DNA from: Combretum micranthum
Lineage: Eukaryota > Streptophyta > Magnoliopsida > Myrtales > Combretaceae
Assembly (NCBI GenBank): GCA_024138025.1
Contig: JAMXBD010001252.1
Coordinates: forward strand, 1-64,000
DNA length: 64,000 bases
Direction: 5' to 3'
The position numbers and the translations under genes were made by a program. The notes below the pieces were generated by a model. That model saw nothing but the letters and a program-made list of their open reading frames with translations, was not told the DNA's origin and ran no database searches. Below are positions 48,101 to 60,200 of the stretch, one piece after another (position 1 is the stretch's first letter; each line of letters starts with the position of its first letter).

Positions 48101-50000
48101 TTAGTGGTTATGTATGGTTGAGCCTTAATTTCCTAAATATCAAATGATTTTTACTTAAAGAAATCACTCAAAAACTAATTTTTACAAAATTCGGATTTTG
48201 AAATCAACCCTACTTGAAAACATGTTTACAAAGTGCAAAATGGAAATTTTTATGTAGAATGAAAGTCATAAGTAATAGATATAATGAAGACTCAATTTTA
48301 ACAAAAATAATTATATTTTCTTAAGTAATAAATCCAAAACAAATGGAAATGATCAAAGTTAGAAAACTAGATTTTTCATAAGTAGTTGTTATTATGGTCT
48401 TGCAAAATAAAAAGTTATAAAAATTTCTTTTAGCAAAAATCATTAAGATCATGCATACATTAAGCTCATCTCATGTTATTCATGTTAGGAAATCATGCAT
48501 ATTTCATGCATACTTGATTCATCAAATAGAAACATTCCAAACATTTACAAAACTATTTTTCGGAATCGGAAACCGTTACTGATCAGATCTGATCCCTCTG
48601 TTCCGAGACCTAAATATTTTCAAAACTTGAAAATAATATTATAAATAGATAGATCTTTCGAAGTAGATAGAAATCGATATATAATTTGCGAAATTCCGAG
48701 TTAAAATGACCAAGTTATGACCGTTTTAAGTTGGAATTCCCGCTTAGGACGAGAATTGAGAATTTGATAGTTTGTATTAGATCGTTTGGATTAGTTTGAG
48801 TTGAAATACTTATTAGAGTATTTCTTCCTTTTTAGGTGACCCCGAATTCGACGATTCCCTACCACCGGATTACTTTTACTAAAAGACCGGTGATCCAATG
48901 GCCGAGTGAGTCTTCTTCTTATTTTGTTACCTTGTTTGTGCTTGTAGCTAGTTGCATTAGAATTATAGGAACAAGATAAAAATCGATATGAATGGGGATG
49001 GGATATATGATGAGACTGTGATGAATGTATGCCAAAGAATACTAAAGTATATCAAAACCATGATTCGATTGGATAATTGCACTGTTCATATTATTTCTGT
49101 TATGTGTATGATATTGGTTGGTCACTCTAAAGAATGTATGAATATTTTGACCTAAGAAAAATTTAAATTGGTCATGCATCATCGGACATATTGCATTTGG
49201 TAGCGTGCTACTCCTATGCAGGTTCGGTATGGTCCGATGATGACTCGTTTGGATAACAAGACCGATGCAGGCTCATTCATGGGAACTAAGGCACATGTGG
49301 ATGCATTCCATGGGTGAGCCTAGCCGAGTCGAGTGCTATGAGCTGAGGGCTTGGGGACTAGCAGCGGTCGTGTAGACTTCAATACCATTTCTAACCCAAG
49401 ATACAGAGGGCGTAAATCCGTTCTGTGTGTGGGTTCCGGATACCCATGCATAATTGTTTGCTCATGTGTTTGTTCATGCATAGCATATGGATGACTTATA
49501 ACTTGCTTGTTGTGGTACAAAATTGAGAGAATTCTCACTAAGCTAGTGTAGCTTATACCCCAATAGATGTTTAAATGACCAGGTTATCTCAAGAATGCAA
49601 AGTGGAGACCGAGATGGTTGGAGCCGAGAATAACTTTGGAATTCTGGCAAGGAATAAGAATACTTGAAGTATTAGCTAGGTTTTATGTTTTGCCTTGTAA
49701 TATTTTATGTAGGGAAGTCTTTGTATGGATGTAATTGAAGTTTAATGATTTGTATTTTGAAGTATAGCGATTCGTATATGAAGTATAGTGATTTGTATCT
49801 GAAGTATAGTGAATTATATTTCCTTTACATTGTTACTCAAGTGTATCAGCATAAAACGTATCCCTTCGATGTGTCTCCTCCATGTGTTAGACGCCTTGTA
49901 TATAATATGGAAGCCTTCGCGTGACTGAGGCGGTCATTCTTAAGCTTTAATATTGTGTACGGCGGACTGCCACATTTAGGATACCCTTCGAGGCGTGACA
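45192..50000 (+). mobile_element. 5' LTR of nested family A element (4.8 kb)
   Basis: From TGTAAACCC to CGAGGCGTGACA. CT-rich and T-rich runs near 45,790-46,040 include a (CT)n and CACACACGCGC stretch. Non-coding; the small ORFs here match nothing. Not followed by a recognisable primer site because the internal region is deleted. Confidence 0.65.
47210..48310 (+). repeat. degenerate 150-200-bp tandem repeats inside family A LTR
   Basis: The words (aa)attcggat(tt), acttgaaaacat.tttacaaagt.caaaatg and aatgaagtcctta-agtaatagg recur in the same order about six times (for example near 47,217, 47,440, 47,595, 47,650, 48,010 and 48,188). The second LTR has the same series at about 50,300-50,950. 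Confidence 0.7.
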
Positions 50001-52553
50001 ATCACAATGTTGTAGATCTTGTTATTTATGTTGTTTTGCTATTATTTTGCTTTGTTATTGAGTTATGTTGTTATTATTAATGTTTTGTGCATGTATGCAT
50101 CATTTAACCTTATCTACATAATGATCATAATGCATTTGCATTTATGACTAGTATAATAAACTAGATCTAGTTGTTTTGAGTTCATAAATGCCTTAGGTTT
50201 TTGTTTTATGTACATAAAGAATTTATAGTAGCATGATAATAGTGGAAAAATGTTAGAAAGCTTAAGATCTATTTTGGTTTCAACAAAAATAATTTTTTGA
50301 AATTCGGATCTAAAAAGAACCATATTTGGAAAAGCTACTTTTCAACTTTAAAATGAGTATTTTACATTAAAAATGAAAGGCTTAGGAAATAGGTATTATA
50401 AGTGAGTGGTTTTGATGAGTAAAGCTTAGATCTACTAACAAATATTTTCAAAATAAGAAAAGTTTACAAAAGTTATGTTAGCATTATGTTTCAATCCAAA
50501 CAACCAACTTAAAGTTCGTAATAAGGAAAGCTTGATATGTGAATACCTATTTTTCAACCCCAAAACAAAATTTTTATTAAAGAAATGGAAGCCTTAAGGA
50601 GTAGGTTTGATTAGGAGTTAGTTTTAGAAAGATTAAATGAGTTTTACAAAATAAACAATCTCAAATATAAATTTCAAAATTCGGATTTAGAAATGACCTC
50701 TATTTAAACATCTATTTCCAAATGCCAAAATGAGTATTTTAATGGAAAAATAGAATTCCTAGGGAATACATGTAATAAAGACCTAATTTTGACAAGTATA
50801 AATGAAATTTATCAAAGTATAATCTTAAAACAAGGAAATGTTTCAAAGTATAGAATAAACAATATTTTCATTCCTTAAAATCTTGTAAAATTCGTAATTA
50901 GGTAGACCACATATTTAAAAATCTATTTTCTAACTCCAAAATAAAGAATTTTATTAAAATAATGAAGGTGTTAGGCATATAGGTCATTAAGATTGAGTTT
51001 TGATAAAAGCAAGTATGATTTTGCAAGAAATAAAATTAGTTTTCTTATGTCTGGAAATTTCAAAAGTTTTGCAAAAGTTTTCCCAAAAGAATTCTTGATA
51101 TCATATACCATTAAGGATATACATATAGATAGCTCATCTCATGACATTTATGATAACAACTTGTAGTTATTGCATGTACACATAATGCACTTGGTAGAAA
51201 CAAAGTTAGGAAAATAGTGTCTTACACATCCCATAAAGCATTGTCTAAGTACATGATGAAATAAATTGACTAACACTCATGAATCATGCATCATATTGAG
51301 TTAATTATGTATATAAAAAAGTCTTTCAAGATATAATGATAGCTAAGTATCTATCAAAGCTTTGGAACGATGCTTGGATTGAAATTAGGAATTGATTTGT
51401 GGGATGGGAATTTTGTATAGCATTTTGTACCCTACTGTTTATGGACCAAATGACCTTATTTGATGGAAATAACTTTATAAATAGATAGCTCTCTTCGAAT
51501 AGGTAGAAATCGGTATATAATATGCGAAATTCCGAGGTTAAATGACCAAGTTATGATTGTTTTAACTTGGAATTTCCTCTTAGGCGAACTTTGACGAACT
51601 TGTTAGAATAGAATTTATAAGTTCACTAAAAAATACATAGAAATACTCATTGGAGTTATTTATTTTGATTAGGAGACTTGAGAGACGGACTAGACCTTCC
51701 CGAGGACTATTACAATTAAGTGGATCTTTGCACCATGGCAAAGTGAGTTCACTATCTTTAAATTATATGCTCCTCATTGTGTTTGTAATGATAGTGACAT
51801 TATAATTAGAACAAGATAAAATTTAGAATGTGCATGTGAGTTCTATTTGGTTGAATTGACGATAAGAATATCGAGATGGGAAGTGCTATGAATACTTATA
51901 TGATGTAGTATAGAATTGAAGTGTCTGCTATATCTATGATCGCCTATAATCACTTAAATAATATGCCATGATCTTATAATTAAATTGATCATGCATACCA
52001 TATGTTGAGTCACATTGCATTTGTTATTATATCTTTATGGGAAGAAGGCATAATAGCTAGGCAACGAGAGGCCTGAAAACTCGAATGTTGACGTAAATGG
52101 CCTGAATTAAAATGGAAGTGGTGTAGGCACTTCTATTAACTACAAAATTAATGAGTGGGTGGGCACCTGAATCAACCACTATATAAATGAGAAAAATTGA
52201 AATCTATGGTCATATGGGCCAGAAACACCTAACCTCGAATGGAGGGCGTAAATCCATTCAATATAGGACTCTCAAAAAGTCTTATGTATTATATGCTCAC
52301 GTGCTTATGCATTTCATATGATTATCTAATATAACTTGTTTGCCCTATTGTATGATGAAGTATTTAATTTGGAAGTGAAACTTACTAAGCTCGTAAGCTT
52401 ATACCCTTATAGTTTCCTATTGCAGTATGATTATTTATGGCTATCCCCGAGAGGCCACTTTCCTCTGGTACAACTTTTGAAATTTAAGGAGCTTGTTGAA
52501 GAAGTCGGAACCTAGATGTTAGGCATAGACTTCTAGTTGAATCTCCTTAATCT

Positions 52554-52586
<33 letters not shown>

Positions 52587-52867
52587 AAGAGACTTTTGAG
52601 GACCTAAGGATTCTTAATATTTTGACGGGGGTATGCCCCATAGATCTTTGTAATAGATTAATATTGGTTATAACTGTTATGATTTAAATTCTTATCGCTA
52701 TGTATGTCTTCTTAAGCTATTTTGATTCAAAGTACGGTCCCCTATATGTTGAACGTGAGCCTTACACCCGGTATCTAAACTCATAGAGTGACTAAGGTTG
52801 TCATACTTGAGTTTACATATCAAGTGTGGTGGACTATCGCGTTTATGGTACCCTTTGGGGCATGACA
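50001..52867 (+). mobile_element. 3' LTR of nested family A element (5' truncated)
   Basis: Aligns with the 5' LTR from about 46,970 (atagatcttgttat) to its end, including the tagtata-taaactagatctag phrase at 50,148, the repeat series and the ttcgaagtagatagaaatcg-like phrase near 51,495. Carries a (TA) microsatellite at 52,554-52,578. Ends at 52,867. Confidence 0.65.
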
Positions 52868-54460
52868 CATGTCATGAGTCAGATCCAAGCAGAATTTGAT
52901 GAAGACTTGATGATGGTAGAACCAGATGGAGAATGGCAAGTATAATTTGATGGCTTCTTTAGCAGTACTGAGTGGGGAGCTGGAGTAGTCTTGACATCTC
53001 CAATAGGTCAGGAGATACCTTTGGCATTTAAGTTAGACTTTCATTGCACTAACAACGAGGCTGAGTATGAAACACTTCTCCTCTAACTCATTTCTGCTCA
53101 AAATGCCAGAGCATCACACCTATGCATTCGTAGTGACTTAAATCTAATAATAAAGTAAACAAATGGCAAGTTTTCCCTCAAAGAGCCGACACTAGCGCCT
53201 TATAGGGCTACAGTGCAAGCTCGTGTTGGGAAATTCAATTTCATGAGATATGAGCATACCAAACGGTCAAGTAATTGTTATGTAAATGCACTGGCAACAC
53301 TAGCTTCTAAGGTTCCCATGCAGACTAAGGAAGACAGCCTGAATATACAGGTTATCAAGAAATTTATCCCCTGTACAACTTTAAACTTAGTGGACGAAGA
53401 AGAGCAAGCACAAGACGATTGGCGTATACCCATTAAAACACAGCTAGCACAACCCAATGCAGCTTCCATGTCAACTTTAAAGAATTTTACTTGCATCAAT
53501 TATGTCCTTTACTTCAAAGTGACAGATGGCATCCTAGCATGATGCATTTGTGCAAAGCAAGCTCGCCTTAAGTTGGATAAATACCATACACTCTGGTGTG
53601 GAGAGGAAGGACCACCCTTATATCGCCGCATTCAGCGCCAGGGTATTATTGGCCAACCATGTCCAAAGACGCTTCTCAGCTGCAGATGAGTTGCCCGAAA
53701 TGTTTTGAGCTACCGGATCAGGGTGAATGCAACTTTATGGCAAGTGTTGGTGACTGGCAACGACCATATATTGACTATTTGAAAAATAACACCCTATCCA
53801 CAAATAGCACAGATACACGGCTAGTCAAGCACAAGGCAATAAAATACATCGTACATGATGATGAGCTATACAAGGTATCATTCATGGGAAAACCTCTTAG
53901 ATATATCGCTCCTTCTAAAACAGATACTATACTGGCCAAAACTCACTCTGGAGATGGTGGCGAGCATCAAGGAGGAAGGAAGTTATATTATCATTTGTTG
54001 GATCTAGGATATTATTGGCCTACCATGGAGACTAATGCCTTCAACTTTGCAAAGAATGTGTTGCCTGTAAAAAACATGGCTATGCAATCCATGCTCCCGC
54101 TGTTGCACTTCACAACTTAACTACTCCATGGCCATTCCACACTTGGGCATTTGATTTGATTGGTCCTATCCATCCACCATCGAAGGGATGTATTTGGATT
54201 TGAGCAGAGACGAAATGCTTTACCAAATGGGTAGAGGCAATCCCATTGAAGAAAGCTACTGGACCAATGGTAGGGACTTTCATGAAAGAACATATCATCT
54301 GTCACTTTGGAATCCTAAAGCGTGTTCTCTCGGATAATGAGACGCCTTTTGTCAACTCACATGTCTGACAACTGTTGACCTCTTATAATATTGACCACGT
54401 GAAGTCCACACCCTACTATTCCAAGGGAAATGGATATGTAGAAGCCACTAACAAGACGTT
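52868..54460 (+). pseudogene. Tat-lineage gypsy pol, segment 2: second RNase H, linker and integrase
   Basis: After the nested insertion the frame gives EFDEDLMMVEPDGEWQV, then EWGAGVVLTSPIGQEIPLAF, TNNEAEYETLL and ALATLASKV: the additional archaeal-type RNase H characteristic of Tat/Ogre elements. From 53,748 GDWQRPYIDYLKNNTL leads to the integrase zinc finger (H and H in HSGDGGEH, CVAC near 54,065 after a frameshift) and the core, with catalytic Asp in AFDLIGP (54,150), Asp in LSDNETPF (54,335) and Glu in GNGYVEATNKT (54,440). A partial repeat of the zinc-finger phrase (GYYWPTMSKDA) occurs at 53,641. Several stops make it inactive. Cut at 54,460 by a solo LTR. Confidence 0.87.
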
Positions 54461-56055
54461 TGATAAACTCATAATTTATACACTTTTCATCTCTTATTTG
54501 AGAGTTAATTGTGTTTATGCTTGTGAAAATGTGAAGAATTGGTACTTTGATGTGTCAATTTGTGCTAATTCAGGTTATAGAGGACTTCGAGAATCAATCA
54601 TTGAAAAAGGAATGAATTTTGAGCTTGGAAGCAGCATTAAAATAGAGCAAACAAAGTACAATGTAATAAACACTGGCAAATCCAATTGCAATGCTACCGA
54701 CATTACTAGGATCGAAGATCAAGAACACCGGCCAATTCTTGTTCAACGCCGCCAGCGTCACAAGGCATACACCGGCAAATTGAAGATGAATGCCGCCGGC
54801 GTTAAAACCGGCGTATAAATTTCACAGCCATCAAAGCTTAACGCCTAATTTTACATTGGCGGCGTAGAATTTAAAATGCCAGCATTAGGAGTGGAAGTTA
54901 CAAACGTTGTAGATGTTACTCTGTTTAAAAGGAGAATAGTTGAAGGGAGAGAAGAGACGGAAGAAAAAGAAAAAAAAGAGATAGATTGTCCAGACAATTT
55001 CATATGTTCTTAGAATAGAGAAAAATATAGAGTTTTCAGCTAAAGACCTGAGATATAAACTCAACCAGCATTGTGAATTTCTCTTGACTTTCTAGTATTG
55101 TGGTGTGAATCATTCATTGTGAAGTTAATTGCATGGTTAGATTGTCTTCTTCATTCAAGTTTATTTGTTTACATTGTCTGATAATCTTGTATTGTCATAA
55201 TGATTCTAGTTCATATATTTAATTTGTTCTTTGTTCATAAATCCATGTTTTGCTAAATTTTAATCGTGGGAATGTGATTAAATCTGAAATTTTCTAAAAC
55301 AATGGTTGAGATCTGTTATATGACTGTTAGAACTTTGTAAAATTCATGTTGTTTTCTTATAATTATCTTTGTATTTGGAAAAATCTTGGTTAATTAGCAT
55401 TAAGGATTACTCGGAAGAGAAATCTAATTTTATTGGAACGCATTAATTATGATATAATAACAAGATGCGAAAGTTGATGTATTATATCTAATTTAGGAAC
55501 TATCCATGTGTTATATGCGATGTAATTAAGTTGGATTCTTACTACGGAAATAGGAGAACTTCAATTTAAGGCATGAGACAATTAATGATTTGGGAGATTC
55601 TTAATTTTAATGTTGATTCCTTATATAATTCGAGTAGTGGAAGCTACGGGATTGTTTTAAGGTTGAAAAGATTTCTTAAACTTCTCAAAGAAGTTTTAAT
55701 CTTGATAGTTCCACTTGAATGTGCAAGAGATCTAATAGTCAATATAACTTGTTTTCAACTTGATTAGTAAAAAAAATCAGATTTGATCTTAGTTCCCACT
55801 CTATTGTCATATAAGTTTCTTTGATTGGGAATATTTTATTAAATTAAAGTACAATTAGATTGTAGATATAGTAGTATTCCTTAAACTATCTATCTTAATT
55901 CATTTGCCTAAATATTAATTTGAACTAATTACAGTTTAGTACTTAAACTTTCCTTGTGGGAATGATACTCACTCACACTTTTACTACTTGATTTGATCTA
56001 GTACACTTGCTGGAGAATTCGCTTTTGAATTATAAATTTTTTTTTCAACGGATCA
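54461..56055 (+). mobile_element. solo LTR, TGATAA type (1.6 kb, TSD ACGTT)
   Basis: Begins TGATAAACTC, ends CAACGGATCA, and is flanked on both sides by acgtt (54,456-54,460 and 56,056-56,060). Removing it restores the integrase phrase NKTFLKV. The ending (tccttgtgggaatgatactcac and following) is like U5 regions of TGATAA-type plant LTRs. The ORF 54,375-54,818 is a chance chimera of integrase and LTR. No internal domain or second LTR was seen, so solo LTR is the simplest reading; a small non-autonomous element is the alternative. Confidence 0.78.
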
Positions 56056-56589
56056 ACGTTCTTGAAGGTACTCAGTTGTATGGTACATGACAATCATAAA
56101 GAATGGCATGACAAACATCCCCTAGCATTATAGGCCTACAGGACATCCAAACGCAGTCCCACACAAGTAACATCGTTCTCCTTCGTATATGGGTCGGAGG
56201 TAGTGATGCCTATAGAGATCTTGATTCCCTCTACGATTAGCCATCAACATAAATCTAGAACCGAATACTTTACGTATGTTGGGCATAGAAGCATTAGAAG
56301 AAAGGCAAGACATTGCCAAGTGCAACCTCGCTAATTATCAACAATGACTCAGTACTGCATATAACCGCTTGGTTAACAAGCGTTCATTTTAGTAAGTTGA
56401 CATTGTACTTTGCACAACTAAGCATGTGCGACGAGGTATGTTGGCACCTAAGTTCACGCCAAAGTGGGAAGGCCCCTTTGTCATTCATGAAGTTCATGAC
56501 AGCGGCTACTGCAAGCTTCTGAATCCAACCAATGACAAAATTACAGTACCCCTTAACTTCCAATATATTAAGAAGTTTCATATGTAAAT
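56056..56589 (+). pseudogene. Tat-lineage gypsy pol, segment 3: integrase C-terminal part
   Basis: Resumes as TFLKVLSCMVHDNHKEWHDK, then AYRTSKRSPTQV and FVYGSEVVMPIEI, the region after the catalytic Glu in Tat integrases, and finishes with KWEGPFVIHEVHDSGYCKL and VPLNFQYIKKFHM followed by a stop at 56,584. Several in-frame stops and frameshifts lie between 56,290 and 56,420. This end fixes the 3' limit of the pol gene. Confidence 0.85.
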
Positions 56590-57249
56590 GCAACATATGT
56601 ACTTTCATTACTATCATTTAAATGAAATTATGACTTACATTATCAAAGCCTTTTATTGCTGTAAAGTTAGAGATTCATCTCCTTAACGCATAAAGATAAT
56701 TAACACATAAAGCATTAATTATATACATTGTTGCTACTTAGTAAGAGTATAGTCTCCTAAGTGTGCGACAGCACGACTACGACATGCTTACCAGTGGAAG
56801 TATTGTCTCCTAGGCGAATGATAAGACAAGTTCACACCTAATTCTGTAAAAATGAATACCTTAAACACATGTGATTGATGGTTAAGTATTGGGAAATACC
56901 CTATTAACCAACTAAATTCTGTTACTAAGGCGGCAAGCCTATGAAACATGATACTATTGCTACTCAAAGTGCAATCGATCTACTATTTCAAAGTTGTTAT
57001 AATGTTGTTGCTTGCAAGCGAGAGTAATACTTCGATGTGCGACATAAGAATTATATAGCCTTTATTATGAATTGCTGCTGCTAAGTAAAAGCAATGCTTC
57101 CTAAACGCATGCACACACTACTAATAGGCTTAAGTCGAATTTTGACATTCACCCATATATATGTACATATATAAAGAAATGAGCAGTAATTGCAACAAAT
57201 TCAAAATTTTTCATCCAAGTAAACAGGAGTGTTAACAAAATCGTTCAAA
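56590..57249 (+). repeat. Tat 3' non-coding region with degenerate repeats
   Basis: Downstream of pol, variants of a phrase like ttgctacttagtaagagtatagtctcctaa followed by gtgcgac recur about four times with roughly 100-200-bp spacing (56,730, 56,795, 57,008, 57,080). Tat elements commonly have non-coding repeats after pol. No ORF. Confidence 0.5.
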
Positions 57250-60200
57250 ATGGAAACCAAGTAACAAGCAGATCTAAACTAAGGCTTGCAATCCAAGCCT
57301 ACTACAGGCTTCAAGTCATCATCTCCTAAAGAAGTCTCCATTTTAGTCTTCCCTATCACAATCTCTACTTGAATCTCTTGTAGCTTTATCATCAACTTAT
57401 CATACTCTCCCTTGGTATCCCAGTAATTCAACAACCTTTTGGCCTTGTTAGCAATAGGCCATAAGTTATCGACATTGAACTACAACATACGAGCCCCCTT
57501 GACACATTTGACAATTACTTCAACTCTATCATTGATAAGGAGCTCCAACATCTCTCCATCAATAACATGGCTTCACCAATCATTTTCACCATGGTGGTAG
57601 CTACCTCGATTCCCAACATAGGAGAACTGGCCCAAAATTACCTATCCATGGCATTCAGATTCTCTAAAGGTGCTATCAAATGAGATGGTAGGTAAAGCTA
57701 TGAAAGGAAGTCATCTCCTCTAACGTAACATAGTCCTTTGAAGTTACTACCATATCTTAACAAGACACCCTAGCAACTGAGGAAGGAAGGTGTCACGCCC
57801 TAAAGGGTACCCTATTTGTACTGTATTGCATATAAATTTAATTCTTATACAATACAACTAATTGCTCTAAGAGGTGTGACATAAAAAAAAAAAAAATCTT
57901 TTGAGTTGCTTGATAAGAAATGATGTACATACATAAGATATACAATAACAGAGAAAATAAACTTTATATAAAGTCTGAATAAAACTATTACAGACTAGTT
58001 TATCAACTTATAAACTAAGAACATAAATAGATATAAGTTTACTAATACAGTAGATCTATAATCCTCTTGTTTATTCCCATAACTTGCTAGCTTTATTCTT
58101 TACTCGCTCTAGCCTTCGGGATGGTACTAGCCATGGTTGGAGGATAATCCTGAAAAAACTGTTGGAGTGTGAGCATTTCTACGGCTCAGTGAATAACCAT
58201 CACATATTACACATCAAGCATAGCATACAAGTGATTTATCAAACAAGTGTAATGCATCACTCAAACATATGTACAATTACAAGTCTGGACAATCGGAATC
58301 CAAATAGGATGTAGATTTACACCCTCACATCAGGGTTGAAGGAACCTAGTCAAGGATCATATCCTTATGACCCACCTGCTCAGGAGAAACAGAACCATAG
58401 AAATAGCAGTACTCACTTTATTCTTTACTTTATTAATATAGTTTCTTCACTCAATTTCCTTTTGGAACAAAGAGACTCCATTAAGTATTAGTTATTTCAA
58501 GCCAATACCATGGCGGCGTTCCTTCTTTTGCCAATAGTTCCCGTGGAACCGAACAGAACAATGATAATCTTGCGAAGAACTAGGAAATCTACATCTAGGA
58601 AAACCAAGCATTATCCGAGATCCGAAATACTAACACGTAGCAAGCTGTCACACTTTTATGCAATATTTATGGAAGTTATGCAATTCATGATCCTTTAAAT
58701 TACAAGCCTGTCAGTTATAAGTTGATTTTAAGGCGACCAAGCAGTTTACAGACAATATCCAACATGCTTCAACAATTTTTCACAACAATTTTGTTATCAC
58801 TTTTTAATAAGCAGGATTTGGCATTCAATTCATTCACCACTTCAACAAGAATAGTTCCCATCCCCGCATGCATCATACAAGCATTTCCAATGTATAACTT
58901 TAGGTGCCACTAATATTACAAATACAAACAATGTAATAGATCAAAGTTACTCACCTACTCATGGCGCTTTAATCGTAGTAATCCTCCAGGAAGTCTATAT
59001 TTGATTCAGATTCACCTAATAGATGAATGAAGTTTCATAAATTAGATAATTGACTTTATGGATGATTCTTAATGAGTGTTCAAGTGTCCTATATTAGTTT
59101 TGTCCTAAGTAAAGTCATTTTATCATTTCTAAGGGTAGCTTATATTTAATTGTTTTAAAACTTATGAAATATCTTATATTTTTATAAAATTCGTGTAAAT
59201 GAATTTTTCTTACCAAAAGTGATCTAATTAGTTCTAAATTTAGGTTTTTAGTGCAAAATCTTTAAGTATACCTATATTACTTATTTTAGCTTACATTTTT
59301 ATATATGAATAAGTGTTAAAAAAAAAAAAACTTATTTTACCTATAGTATGCTAGTTATTTAATTGGTTTGTTTGTAAATAGTTTCCTATAGTTGGTATAA
59401 GACTTTCTTAGGTCTTATTTTCATTTCTTAGTCTTTTTATTAAGCTTCTACCATTGGCAAAGAGTTTCATTAATTTCAATGTTTTTAGTGCTAATAATAT
59501 TTTCCATTATTATCTACTTTGTCTATTAGCCTTATGTAAGCTAAAATTTCTATTAATAGAGAGTGTTATCTAATTTTCTATTTACCAATACAATACTTGT
59601 AATGATTTTTAAGTTTATCTATGTATGTGTTGTGTATTCCGATTTATGGTATATTTCGTAGGATTGTTTTAATCCATTTAAATTCTTTATCTTTGTTTTA
59701 GTAAATTTATATCATAAGTTTTATATTCAAGATTTCTCATAGGCAATGTAGGGTTTATGTTGGCTAGTTTCATTTGTTTAGATGATATTTAAGATATGTC
59801 TTCCAATTTATTTTGAACCATAATTAAGTCATGAACTAGGTTTTTAAAATAGTGACAACAAAGTTTGAGTCTAGGGTTTTCTAATGCCTAGATTAAATTT
59901 TCTCCATATTTTCTTATACTCTAATTTATTCAAGATGACCATCATACATTATTTCCATTTATCCTACCATCAATATAACTTTATGGAGGCTACTTATATA
60001 GAACATCTATGATAATTGTTGTCTTCAATTTTCCTAATTTCTAGAGGGAAAAGTAAATGAAAGGAGGGTGTAGACATTACCTTGAAGACTTAAGGGTAGA
60101 TGATAAATCCTCCTCCTTATATAGATCAAGACCTACATATTTTGATAAATGGATAAGTTTATACCAACTACACAAATTCTTACCCTTGTCTTTTATATTG

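Larger units (their letters stand above)
45192..52867 (+). mobile_element. nested family A LTR element (7.7 kb, TSD CATGC/CATGT)
   Basis: Starts TGTAAACCC and ends GGCATGACA. Flanks are catgc (45,187-45,191) and catgt (52,868-52,872). Removing it with one flank makes the host reading frame run from PTTDGTH straight into VMSQIQAEFDE. Inside are two LTR copies in direct orientation: 45,192-50,000, complete, and a second one lacking its first ~1.8 kb, ending at 52,867. There is essentially no internal domain between them and no gag or pol, so a deletion removed the body of the element and the start of the second LTR. Confidence 0.78.

Noticed and set aside
54375..54818. 147-codon ORF
   Set aside because: It starts in Tat integrase and runs through the TSD into the solo LTR; the reading is accidental.
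56128..56617. Small ORFs on both strands around 56.1-56.6 kb
   Set aside because: They overlap the frameshifted integrase C-terminal region, whose plus-strand reading has the family motifs.
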